From Henckelia pumila (taxonomy: Eukaryota > Streptophyta > Magnoliopsida > Lamiales > Gesneriaceae), in the NCBI RefSeq assembly GCF_033568475.1, contig NC_133123.1:54567522-54631521 (forward strand): 64,000 nucleotides of DNA. Reading direction: 5' to 3'. Numbering within the stretch: the first letter of the stretch is position 1; each line of letters begins with the position of its first letter. A model generated the notes under the pieces. It saw nothing but the letters and a program-made list of their open reading frames with translations. It did not search any database and was not told the DNA's origin. Below are positions 35,401 through 46,740 of this stretch, one piece after another. Position numbers and translations under genes: made by a program.

Positions 35401-35519
35401 GGGGTGCAACACGAGGACTTCACGGGGGGTCACCCATCCTAGTACTGCTCTCCCCCAGGCACGCTTCACTTCAGAGTTCTGATGGGATCCGTTGCATTAG
35501 TGCTAGTATGATCGCACCC
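35401..35519 (-). rRNA. 5S rRNA copy 17 (CCTGGGGG variant)
   Basis: 119 bp, type B unit, the third copy with the GTGCCTGGGGGAGAG box A. Confidence 0.9.
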
Positions 35520-35919
35520 AACAGTGAATGAATTCTTTATTATTTTGTCTCTCGAATTGCGGATCGGAGGAACAAGAGCTGCAGTTTTAAACGGACATAA
35601 CTTTCGATCTGCTGAGAGTTACGGGAGCTTCAGCCTGCTCACGCGAAGCTCTTATCGATACCTATAGTGCGTATCTCGGTCTAAGAGACGGAGAAGCACA
35701 AGTTCAAACCCGGAGATAGTCTTTGGGGGCATTTTTCCCGTAGGGCGCTGGGACCCACCGAAGTGGCCCGCGTCACCCAGATCGCACGTTCACGTCGTGT
35801 GATTCAGTCTATTGCATCTTTTCTATCCGCGGATTGGACTGAAAGAGTCGGAAATAGGATGGAGAGGAATCGGAAGAACAAGATGTATGAGTAAGAAAAA
35901 AAGAAACTAATAAAAAAAA

Positions 35920-36038
35920 GGGGTGCAACACGAGGACTTCCCACGGGGTCACCTATCCTAGTACTGATCTTGCCCAAGCATGCACAACTTCGGAGTTTTG
36001 ATGGGATCCGGTGCATTAGTGCTAGTATGATCGCACCC
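35920..36038 (-). rRNA. 5S rRNA copy 18 (type C, further changed)
   Basis: 119 bp with a type C spacer. Box A reads GTTGTGCATGCTTGG, and the nt-68 change is present. Box C reads GGATAGGTGACC. Confidence 0.9.
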
Positions 36039-36439
36039 AACAGTGAATGAATTCTTTATTTCTTTGTCTCTCGAATTGCGGATCAGAGGAACAGGAGCTG
36101 CAGTTTCAAACGGACATAACTTTCGATCGGCTGAGAGTTACTAGAGCTTCAGCCTGCTCACGCGAATCTCCACTCGATACCTATAGTGCGTATATCGGTT
36201 AAAGAGACGGAGACGCTCAAATTCCAGAATGAAGATGGTCTTTTGGCGCATTTTTCCCATATGTCGCGCTGGGACCCACCGAAGCGGCCCGCTTCACCCA
36301 GATCGCATGTTCACATCGTATGATTTAGTCTATTGCATCTTTTCTATCCGCGGATTAGACTGAAAGAGTCGGAAATAGGACGGCGAGGAATCTAAAGAAC
36401 AAGAAGTACGAGTAAGAAAAAAAGAAATTAATGAAAAAA

Positions 36440-36558
36440 TGGGTGCAACACGAGGACTTCCTAAGGGGTCACCCATCCTAGTACTGCTCTCGCCCAAGCC
36501 CGCTTAACTTCGGAGTTCTGATGGGATCTGGTGCATTAGTGCTGGTATGATCGCACCC
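36440..36558 (-). rRNA. 5S rRNA copy 19
   Basis: 119 bp, type A unit. Box A and box C are close to consensus (one change, AGCGGGCTTGGG). The 5' part reads CACCAGATCCC. Confidence 0.92.
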
Positions 36559-36950
36559 AACAGTGAATGAATTCTTTATTGTTTTGTCTCTCAAATTGCG
36601 GATCGGAGGAACAGGAGCTGCAGTTTCAAACGGACATAACTTTCGATCGAAAAAGAGTTACGAGAGCTTCAGCCTGCTCACGCGAAGCTACTCTCGATAC
36701 CTACAGCAAGTATCACGGTCTAAGAGACGGAGATGCTCAAATTACAACCCGGAGGTAGTCTTTCGTGGCGTTTTTCCCGAAGGGCGCGTTGGGACCCACC
36801 GAAGCGGTCCACGTCACACAGATCGCACGTTCACATTAAGTCTATTGCATCTTTTCTATCCGCGGATTGGACTGAAAGAGTCGGAAATAGGACGGCGAGA
36901 AATCGGAAAAACAAGAAGTACGAGTAAGAAAAAAAGAAATTAATGAAAAA

Positions 36951-37069
36951 TGGGTGCAACACGAGGACTTCCCAGGGGGTCACCCATCCTAATACTGCTC
37001 TCGCCCAAGCACGCTAAACTTCGGAGTTCTGATGGGATCCGGTGCATTAATGTTGGTATGATCACACCC
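36951..37069 (-). rRNA. 5S rRNA copy 20
   Basis: 119 bp, type B unit. Box A reads GTTTAGCGTGC, and the start has GGGTGTGATC. Confidence 0.92.
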
Positions 37070-37471
37070 AGCATTGATTGAAATATTTATTATTTTGTCT
37101 CTCGAATTGCGGATCGGAGGAACAGGAGCTGCAGTTTCAAACGGACAATATCTTTCGATCTATTAAGAGTTACGGGAGCTTCAGCTTGCTCACGCGAAGC
37201 TCTTCTCGATATCTACATAGCGTATCTCGTTCTAAGAGACGGATAAGCTCAAATTCAAAACCGGAGATGGTCTTTGGGGGCATTTTTCCCGTAGGGCGCG
37301 CTGGGACCCACTTAATTGGCCTGCGTCACCCAGATCGCACGTTCACGTCGTTTGATTCAGTCTATTGCATCTTTTCTATCTGCGGATTGGACTGAAAGAG
37401 TCTGAAATATGACGGAGAGGAATCGGAAGAACAAGATGTACGAGTAAAAAAAAAAGAAACTAATAAAAAAA

Positions 37472-37590
37472 AGGGTGCAACACGAGGACTTCCCAGGGGG
37501 TCACACATCCTAGTACTGCTCTTTCCCATGCACGCATAACTTCGGAGTTCTGATGGGATCCGGTGCATTAGTGCTGGTATGATCGCACCC
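37472..37590 (-). rRNA. 5S rRNA copy 21
   Basis: 119 bp with the type C nt-55 change. The upstream spacer starts like C but turns into type A further out, so the unit looks recombinant. Confidence 0.9.
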
Positions 37591-37990
37591 AAAAGTGAAT
37601 GAATTATTTATTTTGTTGTCTCTCGAATTACGGATCAGAGGAACAGGAGTTGCAGTTTCATACAGAAATAACTTTCGATCGGCTAAGAGTTATGGAAGCT
37701 TCAGCCTGCTCACGCGAAGCTCCTCTCGATACCTACAACAAGTATCTCGGTCTTAGAGACAGAGACGCTCAAATTACAACCCGGAGATGGTCTTTCGTGG
37801 CGTTTTTCCCGTAGGGCGCGCTGGGACACACCGAAGCGGCCTGCGTCACCTAGATCGCACGTTCACGTCGTGTGATTAAGTCTATTGCATCTTTTCTATC
37901 CGCGGATTGGACTGAAAGAGTCGGAAATAGGACGGCGAGGAATCGGAAAAACAAGAAGTACGAGTAAGAAAAAAAGAAATTAATGAAAAA

Positions 37991-38109
37991 GGGGTGCAAC
38001 ACGAGGACTTCCCAGGAGGTCAACCATCCTAGTACTGCTCTCGCCCAAGCACGCTTAAATTCGGAGTTCTTATGGGATCCGGTGCATTAGTGCTGGTATG
38101 ATCGCACCC
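37991..38109 (-). rRNA. 5S rRNA copy 22
   Basis: 119 bp, type B unit. It keeps the GACCTCCTGGG form (normal plant box C flank) but has GGATGGTTGACC in box C. Confidence 0.92.
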
Positions 38110-38509
38110 AACAGTGAATGAATTCTTTATTGTTTTGTCTCTCAAATTGCAGATCGGAGAAACAGGAGCTGCAGTTTCAAACGGACATAAATTTTGATCT
38201 GCTGAGAGTTACGGGAGCTTCATCTTGCTCACGCAAAGCTCTTCTAGATACCTACAGCGTTTATCTCAATCTAAGAGACGGAGAAGCTCAAATTCAAACC
38301 CGGAGATTGTCTTTGGGGGCCTTTTTCCCATAGTGCGCACTGGGACCCACCGAAGTGGCCCGCGTCACTCAGATCGCACGTTCACGTCCTGTGATTCAGT
38401 CTATTGCATCTTTTCTATCCGCGGATTGGACTGAAAGAGTCGGAAATAGGACGGAGAGGAATCGGAAGAACAAGATGTACGAGTAAGAAAAAAAGAAACT
38501 AATAAAAAA

Positions 38510-38628
38510 CGGGTGCAACACGAGGACTTCCCAAGAGGTCACCCATCCTAGTACTGCTCTTGCCAAAGCACGCATAACTTCAGAGTTTTGATGGGATCCG
38601 GTGCATTAGTGCTGGTATGATCGCACCC
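38510..38628 (-). rRNA. 5S rRNA copy 23 (type C variant)
   Basis: 119 bp with the nt-55 and nt-68 changes and a type C spacer. Box A also reads GTGCTTTGGC. Confidence 0.92.
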
Positions 38629-39028
38629 AACAGTGAAAGAATTCTTTATTTTTTTGTCTCTCAAATTGCGGATCGGAGGAACAGGAGGTGCAGTTTCAAA
38701 CGGACATAACTTTCGATCGGCTGAGAGTTACTGGAGATTCAGCCTGCTCACGCGAAGCTCCATTCGATACCTATAGTGCATATCTCGGTTAAAGAGACAG
38801 AGACGCTCGAATTCCAAAACGGAGATGGTCTTTCGGGGCATTTTCCCGTATGTTGCGCTGGGACCCACCGAACCGGCCCGCGTCACCCAGATCGCACGTT
38901 CACATCGTATGATTCAATCTATTTCATCTTTTCTATCCACGGATTGGACTGAAAGAGTCGAAAATAGGACGGAGAGGAATCGAAAGAACAAGAAGTAAGA
39001 GTAAGAAAAAAAGAAATTAATGAAAAAA

Positions 39029-39147
39029 GGGGTGCAACATGAGGACTTCCCAAGAGGTCACCCATCCTAGTACTGCTCTCGGCCAAGCACGCTTTACTTC
39101 GAAGTTCTGATGGGATCCGGTGCATTAGTGCTGGTATGATCGCACCA
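39029..39147 (-). rRNA. 5S rRNA copy 24
   Basis: 119 bp, type B unit. Box A reads GTAAAGCGTGCTTGGCCGAG. The start reads TGGTGCGATC. Confidence 0.9.
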
Positions 39148-39548
39148 AACAGTGAATGAATTCTTTATTGTTTTGTCTCTCGAATTGCGGATCGGAAGAA
39201 CTGGAGCTGCAGTTTCAAACAGACATAACTTTCAATCTGCTGATAGTTACGGGAGCTTCAGCCTACTCACGCAAAGCTCTTCTCATTACCTACAGCGCGT
39301 ATCTCCGTCTAAGAGACGGAGAAGCTCAAATTCAAACCCGGAGATGGTCTTTGGGGGCATTTTTCCTGTAGGGCGCACTAGGACCCACCAAAGTGGCCCG
39401 CGTCACCCAGATCGCACGTTCACGTTGTATAATTCAGTCTATTGCATCTTTTCTATCCGCGGATTGGACTGAAAGAGTCGGAAATAGGATGGAGAGGAAT
39501 CGGAAGAACAAGATGTACGAGTAAGAAAAAAAGAAACTAATAAAAAAA

Positions 39549-41416
39549 TGTTGGAAAACTGGCGTTCAGATCAATCACGATTGATACCCGGTGCAGCGGA
39601 AGTTTAAAAATTTTATTATGGAACAATTCCATAGTGTGGGTATCAACCGTTTACGATTAAATTATTTGTGTGTGTAAAAATTAAATAACTGTTATGTAAT
39701 TTTTACCTTCAATCTCGAAGCGAGATTATTGGACACCACACAGATTTCTCTGCGCTTCTTGTATCTCCCTGGAACTGATGAATATTCTGTCCTTCAACCA
39801 GGTCCACGAATGGAGGTTTAATCCCTCTGATAGATTGCACTAGAAAATCTATCAGAAGTTTTCTACGAAGAGAATAAACGAATTTGATTCGCTATTCCAG
39901 ACTGCAATTCAAAATCACAGACCGGAATTTCTCACGCAGAGAAGGGAGGGGGGCGGCCGAAATATTTGAGAGAGAGCTAGGGTTTTCGAAAAACTGTCTC
40001 TTAAATTATGACATGTTGTGTGTAATTTCTGTACTGCAATAACTTATTTATAATGCAGGCCACTAACACCTTAGGGCCCATTAGTCATAAGTTGAGGCCC
40101 GACAAGCAAAGCCCGCATGTTCAGAAATTAATATAAAATTCATTGTGACTCCGATTGATAAACCGATTTTACCAATGTGCACAGAAACCATTTCTGCACA
40201 TTTTAAAGTCAAGATAAATTTTCCTGAATCCAAATTCAGTGGTTTCCAAAAATGTACATCCCTATGTCATTTTAGGAAATCCTACTCCCTTACTCTTATT
40301 TAAGAAGTCCAACTTCTTTATTCATTAAATTTAACTCTTTAAATTCAACTATCTCAACGGGGATTAAAACTCCATTACACTGTGTGACCCTCAATGGTTC
40401 AGGGATACAGCTAGCAGTGGGCTCACAACTCCTTGTGACTCGGAACAACGATTTCCGACTTGCCCAACGAATCATGGTAAAGCGCCTAGCAACATCGCCC
40501 CATGATTCCCTAGGTATCACTGATAGTGCCTACAAGAACCAGTAGATTTTGGTTAGCGTACAGTACGGTCCCTTCATCCATATATCCCGATCGAATCAAC
40601 AACCATTGGTATATCGAGAGTCGCTCAAGATTCGATAACTATGCAATACATCTTGAAGATCAAATTAGTGACATCGCATGTGCTACTAAGAAACCATTTC
40701 TTAAATCACATCAAGTACTCTGGCCAGAGATTCGTCACACTAATATCTCCTCAGATCGCATAGGATATCCACACTCGCAAGTATGTGGTGAATCCTTGAC
40801 AACAATGCATCGACTCCTATATGTGTTGTAACTGTACCCAATCCCGACACCTGATGACCCCCATAGAGTCGGTAAACGAGTCAAAGCACAGTACTAGCAT
40901 ATAGAGTCTCCATGATGTTTCAAGTAGTAAGGACTAATGGTGTACAACCAAAACCGCGGACTTTATCCACTCGATAAGTGATAACCACTTGGAAAGTCCG
41001 CATAGGGTAGTTCGATTATTCATCCTATGAATATTCATTTGCATGCTTCGAACATCTCCATGTTCCCTACCAATGAAACGTGGTACTCCGCATCGCAAAT
41101 GCTAGTCTCAAACTCGAGCGATCCTTATCCTTATTATCGGACGGCTCAATCGACTAGGAACAGTTTAGAATATACAGTGACTATAAGATGTATTTCATGA
41201 TAGACATCCCCATGTTCTACCACATCTTACATACACTATAGTATATGCAAGGTCTTTATCAAAACAACAATAGTATATCATAATATAAGAATATGAAGAA
41301 AGATAAAGTCATTGCCATTAATAAAAGTGTAAATTATATTAAACAAAAGATCGTTTGTACAAAGAGTCATCAAAGCCCATAGCCACAAGTTGGCTCACTG
41401 GGCACCCACTCTTTCA
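39549..41416 (-). repeat. Copia-3 3' LTR
   Basis: 1868 bp reading TGTTGGAAAACTGG...CCACTCTTTCA on the + strand. It begins within the A-run that serves as terminator of a 5S unit. Confidence 0.94.
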
Positions 41417-41431
41417 ATCTCCCACTTGCCC
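41417..41431 (-). other. Polypurine tract (Copia-3)
   Basis: The + strand ATCTCCCACTTGCCC is the complement of the tract seen in Copia-2 and abuts the 3' LTR. Confidence 0.85.
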
Positions 41432-44013
41432 TATAGCCAACTAGTCATACTACGTAGACCCATTGCTTCGCGATGTTTGTCAAACAATGGTCCTGGCAAG
41501 GGCTTAGTAAGCGGATCAGCGATATTGTCTGCAGAGGCCACTCGTTCGACAGTGATGTCTCCTCTTTCCACATTCTCCCGGATGATGTGGTATTTCCTCA
41601 GTACGTGTTTGGATCTTTGATGAGACCTTGGTTCCTTTGCTTGAGCAACGGCACCCGTGTTGTCACAGTACACCGGGACTGGACCAACAAATTCAGGAAT
41701 GACGCCCAACTCTTGGACGAACTTCCTCATCCAAAAGGCCTCTTTAGCAGCAGCTGATGCTGCAATGTATTCAGCCTCAGTGGTGGAATCCGTTGTGGTG
41801 TCCTGCTTGGAACTCTTCCAAGAGACAGCACCGCCATTGAGCATGAACACAAATCCAGAGGTTGACTTCGAGTCATCCACGTCACATTGGAAGCTAGAGT
41901 CGGTATAGCCTTCCAATTTCAGATCTCGTCCTCCATATACCATGAACATATTCTTAGTCCTTCGTAAGTACTTAAGAATGTCCTTCACGGCTTTCCAATG
42001 CATTTGACCAGGATTAGCCTGATATCTGCTCGTGACACTCAGAGCAAATGCTACATCCGGTCTGGTAGATATCATCCCATACATGATACTACCTATAGCT
42101 GACGCATATGGTACATGTGTCATATTCTCTATCTCTGCATCAGTCTTGGGACACATAGACTTGGATAAAGAAACTCCATGACACATGGGTAGATGTCCTC
42201 TTTTGGACCCATCCATTGAAAACTGTTTCAATATGGTGTCGATGTAGGTTGATTGAGTGAGTCCTATCATTCTCTTAGATCTATCTCTATAGATCTGTAT
42301 CCCAAGAATGTAGGATGCCTCACCCAAATCCTTCATCGATAATCTACCTGATAGCCATATCTTTGTTGACTGCAACATCCCTACATCATTCCCAATGAGT
42401 AGGATGTCATCAACATAAAGTACTAAGAATGTCACAGCATCCTTAACTACTTTCTTGTACACGCACGGTTCCTCCGGGTTCTTGATGAAACCAAAATCTT
42501 TTATTGTTTCATCAAATTTCTGGTTCCAACTTCTTGATGCTTGTTTTAGACCATAAATTGATCTCTGAAGCTTGCATACCTTATGCTCGCTTCCCATGGA
42601 TGTGAACCCCTCTGGCTGCTTCATATAGATTTCTTCCTTAATGTCTCCATTAAGAAAAGCAGTCTTCACATCCATTTGCCATATCTCATAGTCATACCAT
42701 GCAGCTATGGCAATAAGGATTCTTATGGACTTGAACATTGCAACTGGTGAAAAAGTTTCATCATAGTCAACTCCTTGTCTTTGAGTGTAACCTTTCGCCA
42801 CCAATCGCGCCTTGTAGGTCAATACCTTACAATCAGGCCCAAGATTTCTCTTGTAGATCCATTTACACCCTATTGGAGCAATTCCATCAGGAGGATCTAC
42901 TAAAGACCAAACTTGGTTTGTATGCATTGAATCCAATTCAGACTGCATAGCTTCAAGCCATAAATTTGAATCCGCATCAGAAATTGCTTCCTTGAAGTTT
43001 CTTGGATCACATCCAATGTCGGGTTCATCTTGATCCCCTTCAAGAAGAAGACCATATCGAACAGGAGGTCTAGAAGTCCTCTCGGATCTTCTAGGTTCAG
43101 GCGTGTCCAGTAATGGTTCCTGAGGCGTAGGATCGTTATTTTGTATTTCGGGTTCTTCTCGAACTTCTTCGAGTTCCATCATCTCGCCTTTCTTATCCAA
43201 TAAGAACTCCTTCTCCAAGAAGGTGGCATTCCGTGAAACAAACACCTTTGTTTCAGCAGGATAATAGAAATAATATCCGATTGAATTCTTCGGATACCCT
43301 ACAAAATAACATAAGCTGGATCGACTATCCAACTTATCTCCCACTGTCTGCTTCACGTAAGCAGGACATCCCCAAATCCTTAAGTACGAATACTTAGGAG
43401 CTTTGCCATTCCATAACTCGTATGGTGTTTTGTCCACTGCTTTAGTGTGGACGTTGTTCAACAACAATACCGTCGTTTCAAGCGCATAGCCCCAAAACGA
43501 AGGTGGAAGCTCAGTGAAGCTCATCATGGATCGAACCATGTCCAACAAAGTTCGATTATGACACTCCGATACACCATTAAGCTGTGGTGTCATAGGAGGA
43601 GTCCACTGAGAGAGAATCTCATTCTCTTTTAGATAGTCCAAAAACTCGGTACTCAAGTATTCTCCACCTCGATCCGATCGAAGTGCTTTAATACTTTTAC
43701 CTAGCTTGTTTTCTACTTCAGCCTTGAATTCTTTGAACTTTTCAAATGCTTCAGACTTATATTTCATTAAATATAAATACCCATACCTTGAATAATCATC
43801 AGTAAAGGTAATGAAGTAGGTGTGGCCATATTGAGTCCCAACTCTAAATGGACCACAAACATCTGTATGGATCAAATCCAACAGATTTTGACTACGCTCA
43901 GGTTTCCCCTTAAAAGGAGATTTAGTCATTTTTCCTTTTAGGCAGGATTCACAAGTAGGTAGAGAGTTAATATCAGACATATCAAACATGCCCTCTCCCA
44001 CTAGCTTGTTCAT
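41431..44013 (-). CDS. Copia-3 integrase-RT-RNase H frame
   Basis: An open frame of 860 residues. Residues ~1-40 are the end of the GAG-pre-integrase zinc region (CESCLKGKMTK). The integrase core follows (TDVCGPF, SDRGGEY, PQLNGVSE), then the integrase C-terminal part and a proline-rich linker. The RT has CKWIYKR and the catalytic YVDD near residue 535. RNase H has GYTDSSFQCDVDD, TEAEYIAAS and a C-terminal SKHVLRKYH. It is the longest coding remnant in the window. Gag and protease are not in this frame. Confidence 0.93.
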   Translation of the reverse strand: MNKLVGEGMFDMSDINSLPTCESCLKGKMTKSPFKGKPERSQNLLDLIHTDVCGPFRVGTQYGHTYFITFTDDYSRYGYLYLMKYKSEAFEKFKEFKAEVENKLGKSIKALRSDRGGEYLSTEFLDYLKENEILSQWTPPMTPQLNGVSECHNRTLLDMVRSMMSFTELPPSFWGYALETTVLLLNNVHTKAVDKTPYELWNGKAPKYSYLRIWGCPAYVKQTVGDKLDSRSSLCYFVGYPKNSIGYYFYYPAETKVFVSRNATFLEKEFLLDKKGEMMELEEVREEPEIQNNDPTPQEPLLDTPEPRRSERTSRPPVRYGLLLEGDQDEPDIGCDPRNFKEAISDADSNLWLEAMQSELDSMHTNQVWSLVDPPDGIAPIGCKWIYKRNLGPDCKVLTYKARLVAKGYTQRQGVDYDETFSPVAMFKSIRILIAIAAWYDYEIWQMDVKTAFLNGDIKEEIYMKQPEGFTSMGSEHKVCKLQRSIYGLKQASRSWNQKFDETIKDFGFIKNPEEPCVYKKVVKDAVTFLVLYVDDILLIGNDVGMLQSTKIWLSGRLSMKDLGEASYILGIQIYRDRSKRMIGLTQSTYIDTILKQFSMDGSKRGHLPMCHGVSLSKSMCPKTDAEIENMTHVPYASAIGSIMYGMISTRPDVAFALSVTSRYQANPGQMHWKAVKDILKYLRRTKNMFMVYGGRDLKLEGYTDSSFQCDVDDSKSTSGFVFMLNGGAVSWKSSKQDTTTDSTTEAEYIAASAAAKEAFWMRKFVQELGVIPEFVGPVPVYCDNTGAVAQAKEPRSHQRSKHVLRKYHIIRENVERGDITVERVASADNIADPLTKPLPGPLFDKHREAMGLRSMTSWL

Positions 44014-44029
44014 CCTCCTTGAGGAAATA

Positions 44030-45010
44030 TGACCTAGCCTAGTGTGCCAAAGGTTTGCCGGGTTTTTGCTATCGATTTTCCTTTTGTTTGTTGTTGCCGG
44101 TTTATCAGCATAATTTATTGGAACGTCTTTTAGTTTTAAGTATTATAGATCGTTTTCAAGTTGTCCATTTCCAATCAAACATTCATTCTTGTAAATATTG
44201 CAAATCCCATTCACAAAATTGCAAGAATAACTATCTCTATCAAGCATAGAAACAGAAATAATGTTTTTAATCAAATCTGGAACAAATAAAACATCTCTCA
44301 AAAACTTAAAATTGTTCTGCAAAAATGTCTCCTATAGCTTTGGATTTATCTCTGGAACCATTCCCGAGCCTTGACTGGGTCTCACCCATCCTTAGCCTAT
44401 TACTTCTTGTCATCATTTGCAACTCATTGCAAATATGAGATCTACATCTGGTATCCAATACCCAAGAAGTAGTATTAAGAAAAACATTTTAATGTAAAAC
44501 ATACCCTTTGCAGTTCGCAACTGCTTGAGGTATTCCTTGCAGTTACGTTTCCAATGACCGGGTTTCTTGCAGTGATGGCAAACTTGTTTAGACTTGTCCA
44601 ATTTTGCATGTAACATTTGGCCTTGAGATCATGGTCCAACCATTTCTCTAGTTCGGCCAACCTTTCGGCAGTTACATCAGCCGGGGCTGTTTTCGGAGAA
44701 GCCTTTTCTAACACTTTAGAAAATCTTTTCCGAACTTAGGACAATCTTAACTTATGGAATCATTCTGTATTATTTGCGCCAATAAGTTTGTTTTGTTGGA
44801 GAATAGAAACATGTGGATTACTGAGATGAAACAGACAATTATCGATGATTGTTTAAGCAATTTACTAAGACATAAAATAGGCGAAATTTATTCTATGAAT
44901 CTCACTCCCACTATTTTAACGATTTCACTACCCTCTAGTGAAAACGGGAAACTGTTTTCCTTAGTGAGAACATGGAGTCCAATTGACAAACTTATGGTCC
45001 CGAATAATAT
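44030..45010 (-). pseudogene. Copia-3 Gag-protease region (broken)
   Basis: Short fragments match Gag of Copia-2, including the zinc knuckle CHHCKKPGHWKRNC near 44540-44585 and the WLDHDLKAKCYMQ word. No long open frame is left. Confidence 0.88.
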
Positions 45011-46726
45011 CAGCCAACCATAATTCTCAAAAGGTAGAGCCCAATTGCTTCCAAAGCAACCCCCATGTATTTACCTCATGTCCAATAAGGGCCCAATAAT
45101 ATGACGCCGTTTATAGTGACATGTCAAGATGACCCATCAATATTAAGTTTTGATGGACGGTCGCCATGTGGATCCCCCAATAATATGAGCCGATCCCATG
45201 GGAGTTCCACCCAACTTACAACATGTGTCGATCCAATGTACAGCTTTCCGACGGACGGGCCCCCCCAATAATATGAGCCGGACCGTATCCACGGGTAGCA
45301 TCACATACATTGACCGTTGATGGAAGGTAGGAACATTTAAACAAATTTAAATTTCCTTTATTTATCTTGATATCAATTTTAAATCATATTTAAAATGAGG
45401 GATTTTTAATTATGAAAATTTGTCTCATCATTTTCAATTTATTGTATGCTTGCCGGATTCATACAATTATGTCTAAAACATGCATACAATCATAATATCA
45501 TATATTATATATAGGATGATCGATTCCATTTCTAATTGACTCGTGGTTGCCAATCACGAGTCTTAGTCCAATCCTAGGTAATATGCAGTATGCAATGCAA
45601 TCCTATTACATTAGCTTCCAATTTATATTTCTTCGTCTTTATTGTCTGCTGGGCCCACCATCTTCAAATCTTGATCTCCCACTAAATCTAATGTATTTAC
45701 AATAAATAGCAATGACAAGTAGGGGATACATTTTAGGGGTGGGAACGAGCCATAAACCAAGCCCGCTTTTATTACATATGACATTCATATTGGGCCATAA
45801 ACCAGGCCCATTAATAAAACCAACAACAATAAAACAAATGTAAATTCCTAACATACACCTACAAAATTGGTCATGGCAATCGATCATCCTTATCCAATAA
45901 CATTTAATTCAAAATTAATTTATTGGATATCATGCATATGGCAATTTAAATTTAAACAGGATAAAATCATATTTTATATATAAAATCATATTTTACCTTT
46001 TATTAAATAAAATCATATTTTATCTACAGAATCTAATTTTATAGATAAAATCATATTTTACTTAATATATACATAAGATCAAATCTTATCATCAATTGTA
46101 CCAAAAATAATTGATTTCAAAATTCAATTTAAGGATAAAATATTAAAATTTTCCAAAAATTCAAATTTATCCAAAAATCAATTTTAAAATTTTCGGACTC
46201 GAACAATTCGATCCGATGCCTCGTGAACCAATCAAAAACAATTTTTGACCGGACCAAAAATAAAATTTTAACACATTAAAATTAATTTAAATAAAATAAA
46301 AAAAATAATTTTTCCCGCGGGCCGCCCGGGACACTCCCGGGCTGGCCCGCACCCGTGGGCGCGGGCCGGGGCAGCCCGGCTGCCCCTTTAGGGCAGCGAC
46401 AATCGCTGCCCTGGCGGCGCCTGGCGCCGCCCTGCGCTGGGCAGCGCCGAGCGCTGCCCTGGCGGCGCTGAGCGCCGCCCCTGGGCGGCGACATGCGCCG
46501 CCGTGGGCGGCGTTGTGCGCCCCCTTTGGGCGGCGCCGTGCGCCGCCCGGGGCAGCGACCGTCGCTGCCCCACCGGGCAGTGATCCCATCGCTGCCCGAG
46601 TTTTGCCCGGAAAAAATTTTTTTTTTTTTTTTTTATTTAAAATATTTATTTTGTTTTAAAAAACCAAGACTCAAAAATTTTTTTTTTGTACAATCGATTA
46701 ATTTAATCGTTTGATCTGAGCAACCT
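45011..46726 (-). other. Copia-3 untranslated leader with expanded GC palindromes
   Basis: Read on the minus strand, a GC-rich tract of ~290 bp follows the primer site (46314-46608), three times longer than in Copia-1 or Copia-2. The AT-rich tandem (45955-46090) and the ATATTATTGGG motifs (about 45080-45270) follow in the same order as in the other copies. Open frames across the GC tract come from base composition. Confidence 0.75.
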
Positions 46727-46739
46727 GGCTCTGATACCA
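46727..46739 (-). other. Primer binding site, tRNA-iMet type (Copia-3)
   Basis: The + strand GGCTCTGATACCA is the exact complement of TGGTATCAGAGCC, next to the 5' LTR. Confidence 0.95.
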
Positions 46740-46740
46740 C

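Larger units (their letters stand above)
33470..39548 (-). repeat. 5S rDNA tandem array, block 2
   Basis: Resumes in a type C spacer exactly at the TCTCT target site and holds eleven 5S copies. Spacers read, left to right, C, B, A, B, B, C, A, B, A, B, C, B. The last spacer ends at an A-run where Copia-3 begins. Confidence 0.95.

Noticed and set aside
46287-46589. Alanine/arginine-rich frames in the GC-rich tract of Copia-3
   Set aside because: Composition artefact of the palindromic GC tract in the untranslated leader.
617-46739. Short matches to initiator-Met and Asp tRNA ends
   Set aside because: Only the terminal 13-18 bases are present, next to LTRs. These are primer binding sites, not tRNA genes.
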